Positions 40,689 through 52,075 of a stretch of DNA of 64,000 nt are shown here, piece by piece. Position 1 is the first letter of the stretch. Each line of letters starts with the position of its first letter. The DNA lies in NCBI GenBank assembly GCA_028023455.1, contig JAQFVV010000031.1, forward strand, positions 2,916,001-2,980,000, in the 5' to 3' direction. Made by a program: the position numbers and the translations under genes. The notes under the pieces are model-generated. The model did no database searches and was not told the DNA's origin. It was given only the letters and a program-made list of their open reading frames with translations. This stretch comes from Epiperipatus broadwayi (taxonomy: Eukaryota > Onychophora > Udeonychophora > Euonychophora > Peripatidae).

Positions 40689-41728
40689 AGATTACTATAC
40701 TCATACTTATGACAATCTATCTTGCTTGATGTCACTGTTGATAACCAAAAGTAGTTGAAAATACCGTTTATTAGGCACAACTTCTTAATTGCTATCAGTA
40801 ATTGAGTGCTGAGTCTTTTGGATAATGGTTGCCAACAGCATGTTTTGTGATCACTTGCTTTTGCAATTTACACTTAGCCGACAATATCACTTAGCTCTGA
40901 TATGTGTTGTTTACCATGTATATGAATGCTGACATTTGACATATCATTAAGTTATCATGATAGGGTGTGAATAATTTAAATGACAGAAAGTAAACCAATA
41001 TTTACACAGAAGTAATTATTTTCAAACTTAAATGAATTACTATGAGGTCCTCCAAATTGTAACATTGTACCCAATGTAACTCCCCTAAACATGTTAAAAT
41101 TAGGAAATGTGGTGATTTGGCATACCTGAATCTAAAGTCTCGTATGTTACAAGAGCTTGCATTGGTAAAAAAATGGCTACTTGTGGAAAAAAGTCTTTGT
41201 TCAAGCTGTCTCTATTGCATAATATATTAAATTAAGGTTCACAAAAAAAACATGAAATAAAGGAACATTTATTACCAAACAAAAAGGAATTAGTTAGTGA
41301 GGCACTGTTTATCAAACAAAAATAAAACTATATTTGAAGTAATCAAATCAACATTAGTGAAAAAACACAATATTAATAAATGAACATTTTGCAAATATAT
41401 TTAATTAATTTCCAAAAAAAAAAAAAAAAACCTAACCTAAACGAACATTTCTTTCAACAAAAAAAAATATTGGTCATTTTTAAAAAAAACCTAAAATAAA
41501 GGAACATTTATTATAAAACAAAAAAAAAGCTTATTAATTGAAAATCTATAACATTAGTTTAAAAAATAATAAAATAATGTAATTTTAAGGTGTTGTCTGT
41601 GTATTGTTTATTTATTAAAATATTAAAGAAAATACAATAGCCTGGTAATGTTATATCGATGTGTTTTGTTGGAGGAACAATGTCATCAAGTGGGATGGAT
41701 TGTCATAAGTATGAGTACCAAGATTACT
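40689..41728. mobile_element. ~1-kb TIR element with likely 8-bp duplication
   Basis: The left end, about 40700-40743 (ACTCATACTTATGACAATCT and onward), is the imperfect reverse complement of about 41675-41718. The eight-base word AGATTACT lies just outside each end (40689-40696 and 41721-41728). The interior is AT-rich, with repeated words of the type GGAACATTTATTA (about 41262 and 41502) and no open frame. An 8-bp duplication fits hAT and some other cut-and-paste families; the family is not proven. It is non-autonomous. Confidence 0.75.
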
Positions 41729-42439
41729 TATAAAATAATAATTATATTAATATATATTATATCATATATTTAAAAATATATTTAAAATATTAATTATTTT
41801 CAGTAATGGTGGTCAGAAAACCTGGTGCAATCCTGTAGAATATTCTCGAATGCAATTATAGTATTTAGTATAAAATCCATTAGTAAAGTTGGAAAATTTG
41901 TTCATTTTTAAATTAGTTTTAAAATCTAAAATTAAATTTTAAAACAATTTTTTGAGGAATATTGAGGTATGTTCAGCTGGGTTGTATTGTTTGACTTATT
42001 AAAACAAAAGCATGCATCCATTCTGCAAATTGCAGATGGTCATGGTATGTAAACTGCCTCAGGTGCTTACAAATAAAAGCATTCCATAAAAATTCAACAA
42101 AATTATAAATAGGGCCAAATTTGAACATCTATTTTTGAAGAGCAATGGCCAGATTACTCCACACTAGTCAAATTTTCAAATGAATGTGCTGTGAGTAGAG
42201 GTAAAACCCACCTTTCCTGGACACTCCAATGCATTCTTCCACAAAGGTATCACCCTGAACCTGTTTCCCATGAACTATATTAATATACTTGAAACTTAAG
42301 TAATGGAAATGCTATCTGCCTGACAAACAAAAATTATAAACTAGATCTAGACTACAAACATTATGGGCACTGCAACTTAGTGAAAACTGCTCTTATTGAT
42401 TAAAATAATGAATTCATGCCAGTGCCTAATATCCATAAA

Positions 42440-43380
42440 CCTTCTTTAACCGTTTCATTGAAAAATTTATTTTATTTTATTTTCATTAGCCAAGTGAATT
42501 AAAGTTTTACAATTTTTGATTGGTCAATTAACAAACTTGGCTGTAAAAATATATTCATCTTTTAATATTATATTCATTTTAATTTTGTTTGTAAAAAGTA
42601 TATTAATAATTTGTCAGATTATGAAAGTGAATGAAAGTATTTTCAAAAATAAATTTCTATTTATAAAGAAAGTTCATAACAAATTAGAAAGAGCTGTGGA
42701 TGTCATTGATTTCTTTCTCAATTTATGTTAGTATAAAAGTAAAGAACTTTTTACTAAAATCTTAGTATTTTTCTAAAATAATTATATTTTTAGCATATTT
42801 TAACAAAATACATTATAATATGTAAATAAATGCCAGCAAAATACTCTAAATTACTCATTTCTGTTTGAAAATGAAATAAAGAACTTGGGATGATAAAAAA
42901 TTGTTGACAGGTGTCAGAATTGTTGTTAGCACTGGCTTCTTTTTCAATTTGTTCATATAAAAGTACACAATTTTTTACTAAAATCTCACTATTTTTTTAA
43001 AATAACTACATTTTCAGCATATTTTATGAAAATAATTCATAATATGTATGAAAATAATAAAAAAAAACATTCTAAGATATTAATTTTTAATTTTCAAAGT
43101 CAAAACAGAAGTTGGAGCAGTGAAAATTATTGACAGATGCTCTTCTATTGTCCAAAATATGAACCAACCAATCAGCATCTAGGAAAACCTGTCTCCTCCC
43201 TTTGTTGTAGCTTCTTACATCAATATTATTGATTTTTTACTTGTAAAATAATTTTATAGAGGGTAGCATCTTACGGTACATTTTAAGTTTTAAAATAAGC
43301 GTAAAAACACTACTGTAGCTTAAAAATTGATGGTTTCCAATCAACTTGAAGGCATGACCATCCTGACATGGTCATTTTTC
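42440..43380 (+). repeat. Copy 1 of a ~0.8-kb repeat with CCAAT motif
   Basis: Several blocks match 59800-60600 in the same order: TTGGTCAATTAACAAAC near 42522, TTTGTAAAAAGTATATTAAT near 42589, TTTTCAAAAATAAATT near 42640, CCAATCAG at 43168-43175 and TTTTTTACTTGTAAAATAA near 43234. The middle holds an internal duplication (about 42717-42890 against 42951-43140). Divergence is substantial. Confidence 0.65.
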
Positions 43381-45126
43381 AGAAAAGATTAATCAAACAA
43401 TTTAAACCTTAATCTAAATGTTTTTACATAATAACTTATTTAATATAAGATAATGTAGTTCTAGCTGATCTTGAGATCAGAAATCAAATGTTAATTAAAA
43501 TAACTTGTATTTTCTTACATGATTTTCATATGTATTTGACTCTCTATATAAACTCTTTAATAATGTCTCTCCTATCATTAAGCATAAATAATATAATATT
43601 TTTTTATCCTATTATGATGTGGCAATAATATTTTATGATAACTTTTATAGCTATATTTTATATTTTGTATTTTTAAACTAATATGCCAATAACCTCCTAA
43701 ACTTGCAAGCAAGTTTGCTCTCTCTCTTTTAAGCCCCCTCTTTCCATAGGGAGGCCAATTAATTACTAGTTTAAAAAAATATATTTTGTTATTTTCATTA
43801 CTGTGGATTTTTGTCAGCTTGGGAGAAAACTGCTAATTATAATTTAGTGTTATACAAATAGCAGAGAAGAAATCTGCCTTTCTAATTAAATAATTCTAAG
43901 AAATGTTTTTTTAATTAAAAATAATAGCGCTAATTCTAAAATTGTAAACGTGTTTATTTGAAATTAAATATTTTATTCTATGAAATAAATCTTAATAACT
44001 ACCACCTAACATCGATATATGATTATTTTTAGTATGTTATAAAAGCATTTATGATTGAATATTCACATGTTGTTCTAATTTCATACATATAAATTAATAT
44101 AATAAGGGAAGGAGATTTTTCAAGTCAAGATAGATTAACATGTCTATCATTTTAATTAAGCTATCCAACACTGATTAGTAATTTGGTCATACCATTATAC
44201 TGGATATTCCTAAAAATATAAGTATTAATTAAATATTTTGGTCTTCAAAGTTTTATATATATTGTTCCAAGTGTTTCATGCATACAGGCTTTTTCGTTTA
44301 CTTTTATATATTTGTGCTTCATCCCAGCCAGGTGTATCAGAAAAGCCAAATCCCATTTTGTTGTATCCAGGTCTATGAATAAGGGCATGATACACCCTTG
44401 ACATCCCCATGTGAAATAGTGCATGGTATTGCTCTGGGACAGCCAGCCCATAGTAACTTCGACCAGATCATTCTTTATTCAATGAGCCAATTCTGCTAAA
44501 GATGTAGAAAAAAATTGGTCATTATTTCTTCCATATAAAATATGAAGCACCTTTTAGGATTGAGACTGGATCACAGATAAATATGCCATCATGCTCAGCA
44601 CCACTCTTTATTTTTATGCAAACCTATGAATATCCATAAGCCACAATGTCATGATCTTACTAAACAGACTTCATTATCAATTATTAATATTGTCATGAGT
44701 GCACCATTCTGTGACACAGTTTATCATTTTCAAATAAACTCTCCCACACATGTTTCTTACTCAGCTTAAGCTGATCTTAATTATTCAAATTATTAATGTT
44801 AGTAATAATTACATAAAATTATAATAAAACTAAATAATACTTGCTAGTTAAATTCGATCAAGTGCTACCATTTCTCACCAGGGGTGGATCAAATAATCTT
44901 AATTATACTTATATTATAGTGCTAGTCAAATTGTATTCCCCATTATGTAATCGGCTAGTTATAGGCATAAAAATCAACTCACACCAAAATAACACATAAA
45001 TGAATGTATATATGATTTCTTAAATTGTAAAAGAAAGTTTTTTCTTTATAAATAAAATGTAAAGAGCTAATGATAATTAACTGAATAATTCCTGTATTCA
45101 ACCTTTTAATTATTTGTTTGTCATTA
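43381..45126. other. Spacer with one less AT-rich patch
   Basis: Around 44250-44530 the sequence is noticeably less AT-rich and holds a 68-codon minus-strand open frame (44245-44451) with no motif I recognise; this may be a worn repeat. The rest is AT-rich without features. Confidence 0.4.
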
Positions 45127-45138
45127 TGTTATTATATA

Positions 45139-48100
45139 TATATTAAAGAGAAATTCAATTGTATATTAAAATATCATTGGATTGTCAACAATTCAAATAT
45201 TATATTCATTGTAACATAATAATGTGATCAAACATCCAAATATATTAAATAATTATGAAAAGATTCAAATATAAATATTTAGCTTAATAAACAAAAAGCA
45301 TTGTAGCTTAAATTAAATTATGAGAAGAATACCTGAGTGGTGGCTATTAAACAAAAAGGTCAGACTGAGTTATCAATCATATTAAGGGTCACTGGATTAA
45401 ATGAAACATATTTCTATAATTAGATTCCTCAAGATATCACAATATCAATAATTATAAACAAATTATTAATAACAACTATTATAACTCAGGTATATGGAAA
45501 TCACGTGAGGTGAGTACACTAGTAACTCAATAAAATATCTGCTCAGGTATACAGACAGTAGATTTTATCCACTTTCATTTCTTGGTTTGATGTTAAGTGC
45601 ATATCAAAACAAATACCCAGTGAATATGGTCTAGCAGGGCGCTACTAGATTATTTGAGTCTAGACACAGTTATATCTAATAACTTTTCACATGTACCAGG
45701 TTTGAATCCCTTTTGGTACCTTATTTCTTACAAAATGTATGATTTTGATTTTAGACCCATAGCACTGTATGCACTAATATTTAAGTAAACACCTAGGTAA
45801 CATAAAACATCTTTAAACTGAAGTGGAATTCATTAGACATAAATCATTTCTTAGACCTTAGCATAACAAATGTGTTTCAATATTTTTTTATAAGTTTTAC
45901 TAGCTCAGATTACTATTAATTTAGGATGGCAATTCACTCATCCTTGCATGAAATAGATGATGGGATGGTGGTTATAATAATACTAAGAAATCACTAAATA
46001 TTATGGAATCAATATTTATTTATGGTCTTTAAACATATTAATTAAAACGTTGATGATGATGATGATGATGATGATGACAATAATGACAATGGTTTCAACC
46101 ACAGCTTTAGGACTAAGCCTAAACATAAAACCTAATTTTTATAAAGAAATTCATAATTATTGTTAATCTTAGCATATTTAATCATATCTTAAACAACTAA
46201 TATTCAACCATTGATGATGAATGATCACACTTGATAAAGACTACTCTTAATGAAATATATACGCCTCGTTTAATAACATAAACTAATATTTATTACTGCA
46301 TTTCTAACATATACATAAAAATTTCTATATTTACATGAAAATTTATATTAACAATAACAACAATAATCATAATCGACTGTTTTAAAATCATAACATTAAA
46401 TTTTAAATTCTTCCCCCTTTCCCGTAAATGTATTTCAAAAGTATATTGTATTAAATTGGGTAACCAATTTGTTAAAATGTTCCATCCACAAGAAAAGTAT
46501 TTCATATAAAAAAAAAAAACATTCACTCATTGGCACACATACCTTATAATCTAACATGTAAGCAGAATGTTAAAAAAAATGTTAGTAGAATTGAAAGAGC
46601 AAGTTTTACCGAACAAGTTTTAAATCATTTTCTCCCCCTCCCTTCTACCTCTGAAATGCTATACTTTCTTAAAACAAAATAATTTAATATTTTAACACTG
46701 CTTATTACTTCACATTCACACACAATTATACACATGTAAAAATATTATTATGTAGGTGTGTGTTTACCCCGTAAAAACCAAAATATTATTTAAAACCAAA
46801 ATAATAATACAAAAAATTATTTTACACATTAATATTTCATAACTGTAAATCAATAAACAAATAATTTTGATACATTCAAAACCACTTATGAAGCTCAAGG
46901 TTATTATTGGTAAGAAATTATTGGTTTTAATCGATCTGAATTGTCTTTAAAAGTTCTTTAAATAAACTATACCACTTTATTGCTAAAATTTTATTAAGAC
47001 TCTGATATCATAAAGAAAATAGATATAAAAAGTCATATTACCGATCCTTTGTTTTGTGGCGAACTTCCAAGGGCTCAAACTTATCTTGTATAATGTCTAT
47101 ATTTCTGCAGCTACCATTTCCATTTTACTTTGGAACAATCTCTTTCTTGAGGTGTATAACTATTTGATGATGATGATTCAAATACGGTTATTTGCTTTAG
47201 TGGACAATTTAGAAATTCTTATACTGATTTTAAATTTTTCCGTTCAGCATGATTCTCATCGTGGATGAAATACAGCAGTTGTTTTCACATTGTAATTTTT
47301 CTGGGGTTCAAACTCAGTTACTGGAACAATTAATTGGATTCGATGATTAATATTTATCAGTAGATTAATTCATCTTTCTGATCTCTTTCGAATGCAGGTG
47401 AATGTTTTCTTCTTTCCAGCTAAAAACATCTTATTTCTCTGGTCAGTTGAAAGGTGTAGAATATTATTTTTCAGACAAGACATCTTTTCCTTCCTATATG
47501 ATCTGTGGCTCCGCGATGGTCAGGTAAAAGATGAGACATATATATAATTTTTCTACCCCGCCATTCTTATATTTTCAACATTCAAAACTTGATATTAAAA
47601 AAATGATTTTTAAAAGAAAAAGGTTATCTAGCAGAATTAAAAATGTTTGTCTGCTTTAGTTTCAATAATTTTTAAAAAGTCTCTCTCACAATATATTATA
47701 ATAACAATAATCTAATAGCTCAACTGATTTTCCAGACTGCTTTTATATCCGATTTTTGAGTCAACTCACCCAATTAGAGTGATAGTGTGAATTGCTATTT
47801 TTGACCAACTCAAAAAATCACACACCTGGTTTTCAGACACTTTTGTCTTAAAAAAAATAGACTTAATCCTTTTTCCTTTTTCACGTATATCTGTAATATC
47901 TAAAATTGGAGTTTCTTTCCTTTAATCTTAAGATGAGACAATTTCAAAATTAGAGTTCCCACCAAGCTTAAGCTCCCAAAATGACAAACAATCATTTATA
48001 AAAACAAAATTGCTACAAAAACAGATATCTGATTCAACAGATTTTCTCCCTTAACACAAAATTGTAAAAAAAATAATTTGACAGATTTAACCCTTCTTTT

Positions 48101-48666
48101 TTTCAATATATAATAAATGTAAATTTCTGTATGTAATGTACACACATACTTTATCATTTCAAATCATTCATAAACTGTCATTACAATAATCTAATTGCCA
48201 GCTTAGTAATTATAACCCCAATATTTAAAATTAAATCTGTAACTTTTAAATCCCAATTACAATTATAGAAAAGCAAAAATAGAAGTATAGAATAAGATAT
48301 TAAAATTGATCAAGCATAGGTTAGTTTTAAAGAAAGTTAAAATGTTTAATATTTGAAATATAAAACAATTAAATAGCTTTGCCTAGATATGTGTAACTTT
48401 GCTTTTTAGCAGAAAAATTTAATATTGAATAGTTTAAATGTGTGTATTACCTTTCTATCAACACACAAACAAATAAAGAATATAATTGTTGACCCACTCT
48501 CTTTCTGTCTAAAGCTTTTAGAACTGGATCTTGTAGGGTTTAAACTTGGATGCCTTACAGCTTCCTTTATTGTTATATAAAAATGTGATGATGATTTTGG
48601 TTTTACATTTTCTTACATGCACATTACTATAAATTTAGCTAATGACTAAATTGTAATGGCACAACA
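45139..48666 (-). repeat. 3' LTR (left copy)
   Basis: It aligns with 55511-59014 over its whole length. The inner end on the minus strand begins TGTTGTGCCATTACA, right after the polypurine tract. The first roughly 290 aligned bases at the left end show about nine substitutions against the other copy. It contains a GAT microsatellite (about 46051-46076), a B-box-like GGTTTGAATCC at about 45699-45709, and two stretches (near 46870-46950 and 48065-48100) that are absent or replaced in the right copy. Open frames inside (for example 46293-46526) have no motif. Confidence 0.93.
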
Positions 48667-48681
48667 TCCCCCCCCCTTCAC
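48667..48681 (-). other. Polypurine tract
   Basis: On the minus strand a G-rich run preceded by GAA ends one or two bases before the TGTTGTGCC start of the LTR, the position expected for plus-strand priming. Confidence 0.85.
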
Positions 48682-48858
48682 ATAAAATCATCAGCACTTT
48701 TGTTTTAACTATATTTTAAAAAAATCATGACCAATAAAATAACACTAACAATGATAAACACACTAATAATAAAATAAAATAAAAATTTTAACTACTGGCA
48801 AATATCATACTTTTCATTAGAAAACTTAAATATAATTTATTTGGAGATCTTTGCCAAG

Positions 48859-50330
48859 CTACTCTGCTGAAGTATAAGGGATCAAACTCCTAGCATTATA
48901 GGTTCCCTTATTCCCATCAAGAGTAGCAAGCATAAAGGCATTCTCTTCTATTTTCTTGGTAATTTGGAATGGCCCTTCATACAAATGCAGAAACTTTTTA
49001 AATTTGTTTCTTTGGGGGTTGCTAACATGAGGGGTGCATACCAGCACAAGATCATTGATCTTAAATGGATGTGGTTTGGTTTTGGATTGCTTTACCCTTT
49101 TTTGACCCATGAGTTTAAGTTGGACCTGAGCCTTATTGAGGTCATTGCCATTATTTATTTCCTCAAGGGTAACAGGCAAAGGGACTTCAATCAGTAAGGG
49201 TTCCTGTTTTCCATAATGCAACCTAACAGGGGGGAATCCTGTTGATTCATTACAAGTGATATTAATGAGATTTACCAATTCAGGGAGTTTATTCACCCAC
49301 TGTCTATGATCATCTGGAATGTAGACTCTATAAAGTCTGCTAAGCTCATGCATAATGCACTCGCAGGGGTTAGACTGTGGATTTCTTATAGAGCTCATAA
49401 CATGCTTGATGTTCTGAGTTTGAATCCATTTTTTCCAGGTCTTAGATACAAAGGCAGTGGCATGATCTGTCAAAATCACATCAGGTTTACCCACAGCTTG
49501 CAACTGGTGATTGGTGAGGCACCTGATAACACCCTTAGCATCAGTTTGGGGCACAGCAAATGCAGAAACAAGCTTAGAAAATACATCATATGCCACTAAA
49601 ATGAACTTTTGTCAGTTATAGGTAGGGAGTGGTCCATAAAAATCAAGTGCCAACAAATGGTTAGGCCGATCTGGGATTATGGGTTGTAAAACACCGACAA
49701 ACAACCTAGCATGATACTTAGTCTTGGCACAAATTGTACATTGTTTAATGATATTACTGATACTTCTATATATCTGATTCCAATAGAAATAATCCTTTAA
49801 CACATAATAAATCTTTGGAGTGCCATAATGGCCGTATTTGCTATGAGCATATTTTACCAATTTATTAATGAGAATTTTAGGAATCACGATCCTCCAAGGG
49901 TTAACATTATTAACCTTAACCTTATACATGAAAATACCTCGATTGAACTTATACTGGGCAAAACCTTTCTTGAAAGATTTCTTGGAGCTGTGGCAGTTTA
50001 TGGGATGACTCAGGATGGTGATGATTCTGCCCAATTTTAGGTCTTGTTTTTGAATCCCAGCCAAATTATGGTAATCTTTTAAGATATCTCTCTCTAATTC
50101 AACATTAATATTATTAATTAAGATATTCTCTGTACCAGGATGTTGGGGCACAAGACAGACAGGGTGATGACTAAGAACATCAGCAGGGATATTTAATATA
50201 CCCTCAACATAGACAATGCTGTAATTAAACTGTTGTAGGTATAGACTCCACCTGATTAGTCTTTCATTATTTAAATAGCTTTTATTTAGAAATTCTAAGC
50301 TCCTATGGTCTGAAAAACAATGACTTCAGA
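48859..50330 (-). pseudogene. Ty3/Gypsy integrase and end of RNase H (pol C-terminus)
   Basis: From about 50330 downward the frame gives the end of RNase H (SDHRSLEFLN, later GILNIPADVLSH). The integrase zinc-binding domain has H-x-x-x-x-x-H (HSKYGHY) and QCTICAK. The core has LALDFYGP, ILTDHATAF and SNPCECIMHEL, carrying the two Asp and the Glu of the DDE triad, and then STGFPPVRLHYGK. The C-terminal part has LYEGPFQI. The integrase is open except for one TGA between YGPLPTYN and QKFILVAYDVF (about 49606). It inserts the element DNA into the host chromosome. Homology is strong and the copy is nearly intact. Confidence 0.92.
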
Positions 50331-51700
50331 GCCAAGCAAAAACTATCATAGCTTCTGAAAGGCCCATACCACTGCTAGGGCTTCTTTCTCTGTTATGGAG
50401 TAGTTCAACTCTGCCCCTCTCAAATGTCTACTTAAAAAATATAAGACCTGAGGTCTTTGATCTTCATCAAACTGATATAAAACTACTCCCAGACCATAGT
50501 GGCTACTGTCTGTCTGTACAAAAAACTTTTTACCAAAATCAGGGTAAGACAAAATAATGTGGTTCAAAAAGGTTTGTTTTATAGTATTGAACTCTCTGGT
50601 ATGCTCAGTGGTCCACCTCCACATTTCTGATTTCTTTAATAACACAGACAAATACTGGGTATCCTTAGCAAAGTCCCTATAAAACTTATGATAATAGTTA
50701 CATAAACCGAGCAAGGACTGCAGTTGCTTTTTGGTTTTTGGCATTGAGAAATCCTGAATAGCAGCAATCTTTTCGGGATGGGATTTGATACCCTGTTCAC
50801 TGATTACATGTCCCAGAAAAGTAATTTCTTTTGCAGCTATTGTACATTTCTCCAGGTTTATCTTGACATTATGGGCTAAACACTCTTCAAAGAATATCTG
50901 TAAGTGTTCTAGATGCTCCATAAGACTGCTGGAAGCAATAACTATGTCATCCACATACATGATGATCTTTTCTTTCAATTGTTTTGAAAAGATCCTATCC
51001 AAACATCTGATCAAACCAGCACCACTGTTAATGAGACTGAAAGGCATTCTTGTAAAAACATAAGTTTGACCTTGAAAGCGAAAAGCTGTATATTTTTGGT
51101 CTTCATGGTGTAGTAGGATCTGCCAATAACTGGCTGTCAGATCAAAAAATGAGAAAATTGACTTTTGTTTGAATTTAATTAGGAGCTCATGTACAGGTGG
51201 AGGAATATCACATTCAGGAATGGTTATCTGGTTCAGCATACGAGCATCCAGACATACTCTTACTGTACCAAATTTCTTTCTGATAATTACCAAAGGGTTG
51301 ACATAAGCAGAGGAACACTTCAGAATAATTTCCCATTCCAACATTTGGTCTATCTGTTTTTGTACCTCAGCCTGATATTGATAAGGAACTGAATACATTC
51401 TCTGTTGAAAAGGTTCATTATCCTTTAACTTAATTCGATGAGTATATCCTCTGATGATGCCTGGAACAGTGGAAAACAGGCTGTTATAATTGTACATCAG
51501 TTGGTATAAATTTTCTCCTATCGTCAAATTGGCAAGGAAAACATGATTAATTTTAGTTTTAATACCAACATCAATTAGTGTGTTTTGAATACATAGCAAT
51601 TGACCAGAGAGTTTAGGTAACTCCCATTCAAAAGGCAACTGTTCTTGTTGGCATAAAAATAGCCCATTCTCATAATCTAATTTACATTTTATTTCTGATC
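50331..51700 (-). pseudogene. Ty3/Gypsy reverse transcriptase and RNase H
   Basis: One open frame from 51638 to 50346 covers the reverse transcriptase with VPYQYQAEV, the FDLTASYWQI block, MPFSLINSG and the catalytic YVDD (about 50955), followed by the connection and RNase H with FVQTDSSHYGLG and ITEKEALAVVW. A stop at 50346 and a frameshift cut the RNase H near its end; its remainder continues into the integrase frame. Upstream, the link to the protease frame needs one frameshift around 51650. The family's enzyme copies the element RNA into DNA in cytoplasmic particles. Confidence 0.93.
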
Positions 51701-52075
51701 ATGAAGTCTGAACCTATAATGACATCATGAACCAATTCAGGCATAATCAAGAAGACATGACCAAACTCAGATTGGTTAAGCCTAAAATTAACTTAAACCT
51801 GCTTGTTGGCCTGCTTGGCTCTCCTCCCATTAGCCAGAGTCACTTGTATCTGTTTCATGGGCAAGGAGGGTATCAACTATTTACATGAAGCATCTTTTGA
51901 TATGCCTTTTCTGAGATGATGGAGGCTTGACTACCAGAGTCAATTAAGGCATTTATACTAATCTCCTCCATCAATAATTTAAGAACAGGACAGTTGTATT
52001 GGATAGGTGGTTCACCCAGTTCAAATGGCTCTAGGTAATCCACATCCAGATCAAGGGTATTCAATAACCACATCT
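51701..52075 (-). pseudogene. Retropepsin-type protease
   Basis: The frame at 52073-51873 has ALIDSGSQASIIS, the Asp-Ser-Gly active-site motif of retroviral-type aspartic proteases, with a hydrophobic strand before it. After a stop the frame continues with LVHDVIIGSDFM (about 51715), the usual second conserved block (x-x-I-G-x-D). It would process the gag-pol precursor. It is damaged by at least two stops. Confidence 0.85.

Noticed and set aside
46051-46076. CRISPR-like or other regularly spaced repeat array
   Set aside because: It is a simple GAT microsatellite; no repeat-spacer pattern exists anywhere in the window.
46293-46526. Open frame inside the LTR, present in both copies (also 56769-57029)
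   Set aside because: Its presence in both copies is explained by LTR duplication; it is short, has no motif, and lies in an LTR.
48682-48858. Envelope gene between pol and the 3' LTR
   Set aside because: Only about 180 bp are available and no open frame is present.
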